A stretch of 5,329 nucleotides of DNA from contig CAZDHT010000317.1 of the NCBI GenBank assembly GCA_964505325.1, forward strand, positions 1-5,329. The letters run 5' to 3'. Position numbers and translations under genes: made by a program. The DNA comes from CAZDHT01 sp964505325. GTDB lineage: Bacteria > Planctomycetota > PUPC01. Of the stretch, positions 1-5,102 are shown one piece after another. Below the pieces are notes generated by a model that saw only the letters and a program-made list of their open reading frames with translations, was not told where the DNA came from and did no database searches. Numbering within the stretch: position 1 is the stretch's first letter; every line of letters begins with the position of its first letter.

Positions 1-189
1 CAGAGGGCTTTAGCCGAGACGGACAAGCCCCGTGAACGGGGCTGAGCGTAGAAGGAGGGGCGGCCGCTGCTCGCCCCCCGCTAAAGCGGGGGCCTATTCT
101 CGCCCGCCTGCGGCGGACTCGGAAAGCAGCGTAAACGCTGCTCAGGCAAGAACCTGCGAAAACTGGGGACGACTCAGGTACAACACCCC
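1..189. other. Intergenic region without a recognisable gene
   Basis: No convincing coding region was found. One forward frame is open from base 1 and stops at 43-45, giving 14 residues that could be the tail of an upstream gene, but nothing in it is recognisable. The stretch is dominated by the hairpin cluster. Bases 42-55 (CTGAGCGTAGAAGG) resemble a shortened copy of the dispersed repeat seen at 5233-5252, and 140-146 (GCTCAGG) matches one end of that repeat on the other strand. Confidence 0.5.
6..142. repeat. Cluster of short perfect hairpins upstream of the operon promoter
   Basis: Three hairpins share one design, a 7-bp perfect stem closing a TRAA tetraloop: 26-43 (AGCCCCG/TGAA/CGGGGCT), 75-92 (CCCCCGC/TAAA/GCGGGGG) and 125-142 (AGCAGCG/TAAA/CGCTGCT). 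They start 49 and 50 bases apart. Their stems differ in sequence while stem length and loop are kept. Between and beside them are a 5-bp stem with a TGC loop (104-116), the palindrome GCGGCCGC (60-67) and GGCTTTAGCC (6-15), which reads as a TAAA loop on the other strand. None is followed by a T-run, so these are not typical intrinsic terminators. They lie upstream of the promoter at 190 and so are not part of its transcript. They resemble REP-like intergenic hairpin clusters. Whether they act as DNA, as RNA from an upstream gene, or as inert repeats cannot be told here. Confidence 0.7.
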
Positions 190-217
190 TTGACACGCCA
201 CCGCCGGTCTCTACACT
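190..217 (+). promoter_or_regulatory. Sigma70-type promoter for the phosphatase gene
   Basis: A perfect -35 box TTGACA (190-195) is followed after 16 bases by TACACT (212-217), which matches four of six -10 positions including the key TA...T. Transcription would begin near 223-226, leaving a 5' leader of about 40 bases before the ATG at 265. The TTG of the -35 box is also in frame with the phosphatase and could be mistaken for its start codon. The promoter is the better reading of these bases. It is presumed to drive at least the first two genes. Confidence 0.7.
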
Positions 218-252
218 ATGCGGACTCGCAGGCTACCCCGGATCACTGGCAC

Positions 253-258
253 AGGAGG
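253..258 (+). promoter_or_regulatory. Ribosome binding site that fixes the phosphatase start
   Basis: AGGAGG lies six bases before ATG 265. This is an ideal Shine-Dalgarno sequence and spacing. It decides for the ATG at 265 over the in-frame upstream TTG at 190. Confidence 0.85.
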
Positions 259-264
259 ACAGGA

Positions 265-1185
265 ATGAGTGACGAGCTGTTCAAGAAACGGCTGGAGAAC
301 TTCGGGGGCAAGGGCGAGCTGCTGGCGTTCAACCTGGCCGCCGTGGCCGAGGCGCTCGACACGATCGCCGACCTGAAAGAGCAAAACATCGGCGGCGAGA
401 CGGTCGAGAAACGGATCGGTGAGTACAAGAGCTGGGACCCGGACATCTTCAAGGTGGACAAGGACACCGAAGACGGGTTCCGCAGGCGGCTGGAGGAGCG
501 CGGACAGCCCGTGGTCCTGCTCTCCGAGGAGGCCGGCCGTGTCGCCATCGGCGACGGCGACCCGGCCTACTACGTCGTGGCCGACCCGTTCGACGGCAGT
601 TGGCTGTTCAAGCGCGGCATCCCAGACTTCTGGTACAGCTCGCTGTCGTTCTTCGACACCGAGTTCAATCCCGTCTCGTGCGGCGTGGGGGATGCCGTCC
701 CGCGCAACATCGCATTTGCCGACGCCGACGGCGCGTATCTGGCCAAGCTCGAGGGCGACCGGCTGGAGCACGAGGTCAAGCTCGACAAGCGGTACCGCGA
801 GGTGATGGGCCGCCCGGACGTGACCGACTTCGCCAAGGCCGGCATCGAGTCGTACGCCATGAAGCCGGCGAAGTTCTGCCTGCCGCTGGTGGACAAGTAT
901 CGCGCCGTGCTCGAGCCGTTCAAGTTCTTCCTCCCCAACGGCGGCCCCTACGCATTCGTCGACGTGGCCGAGGGCAAGATCGACGTCTACTTCGCGCCCA
1001 AGCAGCCGTTCGTCGACATCTTCTCGGGGGTGATGGTGGCCGAGAAGGCCGGCTGCGTGATCACCGACTTCGAGGGCAATCCGGTCAGGTGCAGCGACAA
1101 CGTCAAGAGCGTCTACGACGTCGTGTGCAGCAGCAACCAGACGCTGCACGACATGGTCCTGGACGCCATTTCCAAGTGCAAGTAG
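265..1185 (+). CDS. Inositol monophosphatase/fructose-1,6-bisphosphatase superfamily phosphatase
   Basis: Predicted 306-residue cytoplasmic, metal-dependent sugar or inositol phosphate phosphatase. The family's Mg2+ motifs occur in order: SEEAG at residues 87-91 (metal-ligand Glu), DPFDGSWLF at 107-115 (Asp107 and Asp110 as ligands), and PFVDIFSGVMVAEKAG at 248-263, the equivalent of the family's WDxxAG...EAG motif with Asp251 as last ligand. The second motif has DGS where inositol monophosphatases usually have DGT; Ser is normal in fructose bisphosphatases. The third motif lacks the usual Trp. Length is a little above the roughly 260-280 residues of typical IMPases. No signal peptide or membrane segment is visible. 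The ATG at 265 is chosen for its AGGAGG and because the only longer start lies in the -35 box. The gene is first in the operon and 15 bases ahead of the acyltransferase gene. The family assignment is secure. The substrate is not: inositol phosphate, a sugar phosphate or 3'-phosphoadenosine phosphate are all possible, and the neighbours favour a sugar phosphate. Confidence 0.88.
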   Translation: MSDELFKKRLENFGGKGELLAFNLAAVAEALDTIADLKEQNIGGETVEKRIGEYKSWDPDIFKVDKDTEDGFRRRLEERGQPVVLLSEEAGRVAIGDGDPAYYVVADPFDGSWLFKRGIPDFWYSSLSFFDTEFNPVSCGVGDAVPRNIAFADADGAYLAKLEGDRLEHEVKLDKRYREVMGRPDVTDFAKAGIESYAMKPAKFCLPLVDKYRAVLEPFKFFLPNGGPYAFVDVAEGKIDVYFAPKQPFVDIFSGVMVAEKAGCVITDFEGNPVRCSDNVKSVYDVVCSSNQTLHDMVLDAISKCK

Positions 1186-1188
1186 TTC

Positions 1189-1194
1189 AAGGAG
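1189..1194 (+). promoter_or_regulatory. Ribosome binding site for the GTG-initiated acyltransferase gene
   Basis: AAGGAG lies six bases before GTG 1201, which supports that codon as the start although it is not ATG. Confidence 0.75.
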
Positions 1195-1200
1195 TGTGCC

Positions 1201-2124
1201 GTGGCAGAAGACGTGTTGAAGCTGAAGGAATTGGGCGCGGCCGACGTTCCGGAGAAGTTGAAGGCCGAGTATTACTTCGACTTCGAGGCGCATCCGTTCG
1301 CGCACGCCGCGCTGTTCGGCGGCGAGAACGCCCGATCCATCGTCGATGCGATCGCCGGGGTCGACGCGTACGTGACCGCCGCCCTCGCGGAGATGGTCGC
1401 CGGCAGCACGGCGACGGAGACGAAGACGCAGGCCGATTTCCCCGGCCGGTGCAGCGGCGAGTTTACCGTGCTGCTCGAAGAGGGGGCCGTGTTCGAGCCG
1501 GCGTTCGTCGTCGGCGGCGCGGACGCCTCGAACACCCTGTACCTCGCGGCCGGCGCGAGCGTGTTGGGCGCAAACCTGTGGCTGGACAAAGGCAGCATCG
1601 CGGTCGGCGAGGGCACGACCGTCGAGCCCGGCGTCGGCCTCAAAGGCCCGACCATCATCGGACAGAAGAACGAGATCCGCCAGGGCGCCTACTTCCGCGG
1701 CGACGTGATCACCGGCAACGGCTGCACCCTTCGCGGCGAGCTGAAGAACACCGTGCTGATGGACGGGGCGAACTTCCCGCACCCGTCGTACCTGGGCGAC
1801 AGCCTGTGCGGCTTCGACACCCACTTCGGCAACCAGGCCACCAGCGCCAACCTCGGCATCTTCGCCGTCCTGGCCCGCGACCCCATCGTCATCGACATCG
1901 ACGGGGTACGCTACGATCTCGGCCGGCCGAAAATCGGCATCATCATGGGCGATTACAGCCAGGTCGGCTGCAACTCGGTCAGCGACCCGGGCACGTTCCT
2001 CGCGCCGTGGACCATCGTCTACCAGCTCTCCCGGCTGAACAAGGGTTTCTACGGCCCCAACGAGCTGCTCAAAAATAAGCCGATGGAGCACGGCATCATC
2101 GAGCGCAGCTCGCTGCGCAAGTGA
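1201..2124 (+). CDS. GlmU C-terminal-like left-handed beta-helix acyltransferase
   Basis: Predicted 307-residue acyl- or acetyltransferase of the hexapeptide-repeat type. Residues about 115-275 are a left-handed parallel beta-helix with imperfect hexapeptides. The stretch around 180-220 (ELKNTVLMDGA, then FPHPSYLGDS and HFGNQATSANL) aligns with the acetyltransferase half of GlmU and of archaeal GlmU-like enzymes. His194 corresponds to the catalytic His of E. coli GlmU (His363), Tyr197 to Tyr366 and Asn217 to Asn386. The position of GlmU Asn377 is His208 here, and the usual GAG after it is GNQ. The N-terminal 110 residues hold no pyrophosphorylase signature (no GxGTRM-type loop), so the nucleotidyltransferase domain of full GlmU is missing. 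The N-terminal part (HPFAHAALFGG and following) is a helical region often found before this type of helix. The gene very probably shares a transcript with the phosphatase. It could acetylate an amino-sugar 1-phosphate. Some relatives are annotated as sugar nucleotidyltransferases, a function this protein cannot perform alone. Confidence 0.82.
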   Translation: MAEDVLKLKELGAADVPEKLKAEYYFDFEAHPFAHAALFGGENARSIVDAIAGVDAYVTAALAEMVAGSTATETKTQADFPGRCSGEFTVLLEEGAVFEPAFVVGGADASNTLYLAAGASVLGANLWLDKGSIAVGEGTTVEPGVGLKGPTIIGQKNEIRQGAYFRGDVITGNGCTLRGELKNTVLMDGANFPHPSYLGDSLCGFDTHFGNQATSANLGIFAVLARDPIVIDIDGVRYDLGRPKIGIIMGDYSQVGCNSVSDPGTFLAPWTIVYQLSRLNKGFYGPNELLKNKPMEHGIIERSSLRK

Positions 2125-2134
2125 GCCGCGCCGC

Positions 2135-2151
2135 CCGGCACTGCAAGCCGG
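2135..2151 (+). other. Weak hairpin after the acyltransferase gene
   Basis: CCGGC (2135-2139) and GCCGG (2147-2151) can pair around a seven-base loop. The hairpin begins 11 bases after the stop codon. There is no T-run, and GCCGGTCCGGC (2147-2157) offers a competing fold. It is a poor candidate for a terminator, so read-through into the next genes is plausible. No convincing promoter was seen in the 142-base gap. Confidence 0.3.
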
Positions 2152-2253
2152 TCCGGCAGGCGACGGGGAACCGAAAGCAGTCTGCTGTTCACCGACAGCG
2201 TTCCGGGATCGGGCGAGCGGAATCCCCAACGTGCTGTCCGCGGATACGAGAGA

Positions 2254-2261
2254 GGGAGGAG
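2254..2261 (+). promoter_or_regulatory. Strong Shine-Dalgarno site before the 37-codon ORF
   Basis: GGGAGGAG ends five bases before ATG 2267. It is the strongest ribosome site between the acyltransferase and rhuM. It is too far from the rhuM start (2377) to serve it directly. That is the main reason to believe the small ORF is translated and that rhuM translation depends on it. Confidence 0.7.
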
Positions 2262-2266
2262 TGACA

Positions 2267-2380
2267 ATGGTTGCGCCTGTACCCGCTGATGTCATCGGGC
2301 AGCTTCGCCAAGCAATTCCTGGTTGGAAGAGGACCCAGGACTACAAGAGGATCGTCGAGCTGACAGAGGCGACCGAATGA
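2267..2380 (+). CDS. Small ORF (37 aa) translationally coupled to rhuM
   Basis: A 37-residue ORF runs from MVAPVPADVIGQLRQ to ELTEATE. It has a strong Shine-Dalgarno sequence (GGGAGGAG at 2254-2261), and its TGA (2378-2380) overlaps the ATG of rhuM (2377-2379) as ATGA. The peptide is charged and probably helical in its second half (KRTQDYKRIVELTE). It has no signal peptide, transmembrane segment or cysteine. I do not recognise a family. It may be a leader ORF whose translation delivers ribosomes to rhuM, a small functional partner of RhuM, or the remnant of a longer gene. The last is conceivable because the frame stays open upstream to about the end of the acyltransferase gene, though without a better start. 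Expression is well supported by the signals. Function is unknown. Confidence 0.55.
   Translation: MVAPVPADVIGQLRQAIPGWKRTQDYKRIVELTEATE
2370..2380 (+). repeat. Junction repeat, left copy (CGACCGAATGA)
   Basis: This 11-base sequence spans the small ORF/rhuM stop-start overlap. It differs by one base from CGACCGAGTGA at the rhuM/kinase overlap (3458-3468). The differing base is the first base of the downstream gene's start codon. A further CGACCGAG occurs at 2382-2389. The pair precisely bounds rhuM and may be an insertion footprint, or it may be chance reinforced by the common stop-start overlap. Confidence 0.45.
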
Positions 2381-3468
2381 GCGACCGAGCGCCGCCCTCG
2401 CCGGGCGGAGAAGTGGTGGTCTATCGGACCGAAGACGGCCACAGCCGCATCCAGGTGCGGATTGAGGGCGAGACGGTCTGGTTGACACAGGCAATGATGG
2501 CCGGTCTCTTCGAGACCACCGTGCCCAACATCAACATTCATATCCACAACATCCTGCACGATAACGAGTTACGGGCCGGGGCAACTATTAAGGATTACTT
2601 AACAGTTCGCCAAGAGGGCTCCAGGCAGGTCCGGCGCCCAGTGAAATACTACAACCTCGACATGATCCTCGCCGTCGGATACCGTGTCCGGTCGCCGCGC
2701 GGTGTGCAGTTCCGCCAGTGGGCGACGGAGCGGCTGCGCGAGTACCTCGTCAAGGGCTTCACCCTCGACGACGACCGGCTGAAAGGCCGCGACGCGCTCA
2801 CCGACTATTTCGACGAACTGCTTGCGCGCATACGCGAAATCCGCGCCAGCGAAGCGCGAGTCTACCAACGCATCCGCGAAATCTTCGCTCTGGCCGCCGA
2901 CTACGTGGAGCGAGAGCAAGACACGCAGGTCTTCTTTGCCACGATGCAGAACAAGATGCACTACGCGGCCACCGGCTTGACTGCGGCGGAGATCGTCCGG
3001 CGGCGCGCCGATTCCGCCAAAGCCAACATGGGGCTGGCCTCGTGGAGCGGCGGGCGTGTGCTCAAACGCGACGTCGCAACGGCGAAGAACTACCTGGACG
3101 CCGAAGAAATCGACACGCTCAACCGCATCGTCGTGATGTTCCTTGATCAGGCCGAGTTCCGCGCCCAGAGGCGCCGGGACATCAGGATCCGCGATTGGGA
3201 AGTTCTCCTCGGCAAGTTCCTCCGCGACGCCGAATTGCCGGTAGTCGCTGACGCCGGGCCGGTCAGTCACGAGGACGCGCTCTCCTGGGCGCACGAGCAA
3301 TACGACGCCTTCGCCCAACGGCGGCGACGAGAAGCCGAGGCGGCGGCTGAATCGCGATACGTAGACGACCTACGAGCTTCTGCCAGGGCAATCGAGACGA
3401 ACAGAGAGCGGCCCCCCACGACAAGAACTGCAGAGCCAGGGAAAAGCCGGAAGAAAACGACCGAGTGA
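2377..3468 (+). CDS. rhuM: RhuM family protein (virulence/defence-island associated)
   Basis: Predicted 363-residue member of the RhuM family, first known from Salmonella pathogenicity island 3; its biochemical role is not established. The N-terminal half carries the family's HTH-like region (VWLTQAMMAGLFETTVPNIN, residues 34-53). After it come the characteristic KYYNLDMILAVGYRVRSPRG (90-109) and QFRQWATERLREYLVKGF (111-128). The second half has RVYQRIREIFALAADY (161-176), QNKMHYAATGLTAAEI (191-206), ADSAKANMGLASWSGGRV (211-228) and AKNYLDAEEIDTLNRIVVMF (236-255), all close to family consensus. A basic, Ala/Arg-rich tail follows from about 313. No frameshift or truncation is seen. ATG 2377 is chosen over an in-frame ATG 54 bases upstream because it overlaps the small ORF's stop and starts just before the conserved region. 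Codon use includes less GC-rich stretches (around 2580-2605, with ACT ATT and TTA codons) than the neighbouring genes, consistent with acquisition. Its end overlaps the kinase start. RhuM genes usually occur in genomic islands and near restriction-modification genes, so a sugar operon is an unexpected place. Confidence 0.92.
   Translation: MSDRAPPSPGGEVVVYRTEDGHSRIQVRIEGETVWLTQAMMAGLFETTVPNINIHIHNILHDNELRAGATIKDYLTVRQEGSRQVRRPVKYYNLDMILAVGYRVRSPRGVQFRQWATERLREYLVKGFTLDDDRLKGRDALTDYFDELLARIREIRASEARVYQRIREIFALAADYVEREQDTQVFFATMQNKMHYAATGLTAAEIVRRRADSAKANMGLASWSGGRVLKRDVATAKNYLDAEEIDTLNRIVVMFLDQAEFRAQRRRDIRIRDWEVLLGKFLRDAELPVVADAGPVSHEDALSWAHEQYDAFAQRRRREAEAAAESRYVDDLRASARAIETNRERPPTTRTAEPGKSRKKTTE
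3458..3468 (+). repeat. Junction repeat, right copy (CGACCGAGTGA)
   Basis: Ten of eleven bases match the copy at 2370-2380. Here it ends rhuM (last residues TTE) and contains the GTG start of the kinase. The left copy likewise ends the small ORF with residues ATE. Confidence 0.45.
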
Positions 3469-5102
3469 ACCCCATCCGATCCATCACCGAGTGGCAATCG
3501 CTCTTCGCCGACCGGGCGAACGCCGTCCGCCGCCAGCTCCGCGACCTCTATGGCGACGACGCCGAGGCCGAGCGCCGCCTGCCCGTGTGGCTGGACGCGC
3601 TCGACGGGTTCGCCCGGAACTTCTCGCCCGAGGCGCGCGTCATCATTGCCCGCGCCACCGGCCGGGTGAACCTGCTCGGCATGCACATCGACCACCGCGG
3701 CGGCGCGGTCAATACCCTTGCCGTGGGCGACACCATCCTCGTGGCCGAGCCGCGCACCGACGACCGGATGGTGCTCCGCAACGCCAACCCGGAGTTCCCG
3801 CCCGCCGAGTTCCGCATCCGCGACGAGCTGCCCCGCGAGAAGATCACCGACTGGGACAAGTGGACCGCGCACCTTTACCAGGAACGCCTCGCCGCCGGCA
3901 CCCACGCCGACTGGCCGAACTACGTCCGGGCGGCCGTGCTGTACCTTCAGCATCTCAACACGGCCCCCGACGGCACGTTCTCGCCGGCGCTCGTCGGAAT
4001 GAACGCATTCGTCAACGGAACCGTGCGCGCCGCCGCCGGGCTCAGCTCGTCCTCGTCCATTGTCGTGTCCGTGATGGAGGCCTGCAACCGCATCAACGCG
4101 CTCGACATGTCGGACATGGAGATGGCGGAGGCGTGCAGCCCGGCCGAGTGGTACGTCGGCACCCGCGGCGGCGGCGGCGACCACGCGGCGATCAAGTTCG
4201 CCCGGCGCGGCTGCCTGACACACATCGGCTCGTTCCCGCTCACCGTCGATGTCATCCCGTTCCCCGAAGGCCATTGCGCCGTGCTGTGCGACAGCCGGGT
4301 GGCCGCCTCGAAGACCGCCGGGGCGCGCAACACGTTCAACCAGCGCGTCGCCGGCTACGAGCTGGGCCTGCTCCTGCTTCGCAAGCGCTTCCCGCAGTAC
4401 CGCGAGCGGATGGAGCGACTGCGAGACGTCAACCCGTCCACGCTCGGCGTGGACCAGGGCACCATCTATGAAATGCTCAAGGCGCTGCCCGAGACGGCCG
4501 AGCGCGAAGAGCTGTCAGAGGCGCTGGCAGACGAGCCGCAGGAGCTGGAGCGCATCTTTCGGAGTCACGAGCCGATTCCGGGCGGATACCACATCCGCCA
4601 GGTCTGCCTGTACGGCATCGCCGAGTGCATGCGGAGCGAGCGCGCCGTCGAGCTGCTCCGGTCGGGGGACAGCGCGGGGTTCGGCGAACTCATGACCCTC
4701 TCGCACGACGGCGATCGGGTCACCCGCCTGGTCGACGGCGAGCGGCGGCCGCTCTCGAAGGCGCTGCCGGACGCGGAGCTTGACCGCCTCGCCGCTGACG
4801 TGAGAAGCGACGATCCCGTCCGGCGCGAACGCGCCGCGCTTCATCGGCAGCCCGGCGGCTACGACGCCAGTTGCGCCGAGCTGGACGAGATGGTCGAGAT
4901 CGCGCTCGACGTGCCGGGCGTGCTTGGCGCGGGCCTGGTCGGGGCGGGTCTCGGCGGCTGCATCGTCGCCCTGGTGCGAAAAGAGCACGCCGATGCGGTC
5001 GTCGGCGCGATGGACGAACGCTACTACCGGCCGCGCGGACTGCCGGCCACGGCACAGGTCTGCCCCGGGGTCGGCGGGGCGGCGATACTCGAGCCGGACT
5101 GA
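3465..5102 (+). CDS. Galactokinase-like GHMP sugar kinase
   Basis: Predicted 545-residue cytoplasmic ATP-dependent sugar kinase. All GHMP landmarks are present. The galactokinase-type signature is GRVNLLGMHIDHRGG (66-80), and the phosphate-binding loop is AAAGLSSSSS (189-198). GTRGGGGDH (232-240) has Asp239 where galactokinases have the catalytic Asp. CDSRVAASKTAGARNTFNQR (275-294) follows, and the C-terminal glycine motif is GAGLGGC (493-499). In galactokinases the signature reads GEHTD and its Glu, His and Asp contact the sugar. Here Glu is Met73 and Thr is Ile75, while His74 and Asp76 remain, so galactose is doubtful as substrate; another sugar or amino sugar is more likely. It is about 150 residues longer than E. 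coli GalK, with extra sequence before the first motif (about 60 residues), at about 100-175 and at about 305-375. The GTG start overlaps the rhuM stop (GTGA) and has only a weak purine stretch upstream, so translation is probably coupled. The next gene overlaps by one base. Confidence 0.86.
   Translation: MNPIRSITEWQSLFADRANAVRRQLRDLYGDDAEAERRLPVWLDALDGFARNFSPEARVIIARATGRVNLLGMHIDHRGGAVNTLAVGDTILVAEPRTDDRMVLRNANPEFPPAEFRIRDELPREKITDWDKWTAHLYQERLAAGTHADWPNYVRAAVLYLQHLNTAPDGTFSPALVGMNAFVNGTVRAAAGLSSSSSIVVSVMEACNRINALDMSDMEMAEACSPAEWYVGTRGGGGDHAAIKFARRGCLTHIGSFPLTVDVIPFPEGHCAVLCDSRVAASKTAGARNTFNQRVAGYELGLLLLRKRFPQYRERMERLRDVNPSTLGVDQGTIYEMLKALPETAEREELSEALADEPQELERIFRSHEPIPGGYHIRQVCLYGIAECMRSERAVELLRSGDSAGFGELMTLSHDGDRVTRLVDGERRPLSKALPDAELDRLAADVRSDDPVRRERAALHRQPGGYDASCAELDEMVEIALDVPGVLGAGLVGAGLGGCIVALVRKEHADAVVGAMDERYYRPRGLPATAQVCPGVGGAAILEPD

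Noticed and set aside
26..92. Intrinsic terminators of an upstream gene
   Set aside because: The hairpins are stable but none is followed by a T-run, and several occur in a row. Termination cannot be argued from sequence alone.
26..142. CRISPR array, suggested by repeat starts about 50 bases apart with 31-32-base spacers
   Set aside because: The three hairpin units do not share stem sequence, there are only three of them, and no cas gene is present. Only structure repeats, not sequence.
218..268. Sixteen-codon ORF (starting MRTRRLPR) ending in an ATGA overlap with the phosphatase start
   Set aside because: Its ATG directly follows the -10 box (212-217), so it would lie upstream of the expected transcript start. 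It also has no ribosome site of its own.
600..2078. Plus-strand 492-codon frame in another phase across the phosphatase and acyltransferase genes
   Set aside because: The translation is extremely Arg-rich and low in complexity, and it crosses the boundary between two real genes. It is a frame shadow.
211..2295. Very long minus-strand open frame (694 codons) opposite the phosphatase and acyltransferase genes
   Set aside because: It mirrors the codon pattern of two well-identified plus-strand genes in GC-rich DNA. Its translation is low-complexity Val/Ala/Arg/Asp-rich with no recognisable domain.
2323..2376. Upstream in-frame ATG for rhuM adding 18 residues
   Set aside because: The extra residues are charged, unrelated to the RhuM family and overlap the small ORF in another frame. 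The ATG at 2377 has the stop-start overlap and directly precedes the conserved region.
3267..4274. Minus-strand 335-codon frame opposite the end of rhuM and start of the kinase
   Set aside because: It is antisense to two genes with clear family motifs; its translation is repetitive Val/Ala/Gly/Arg-rich with no motif. It is a GC-driven shadow frame.
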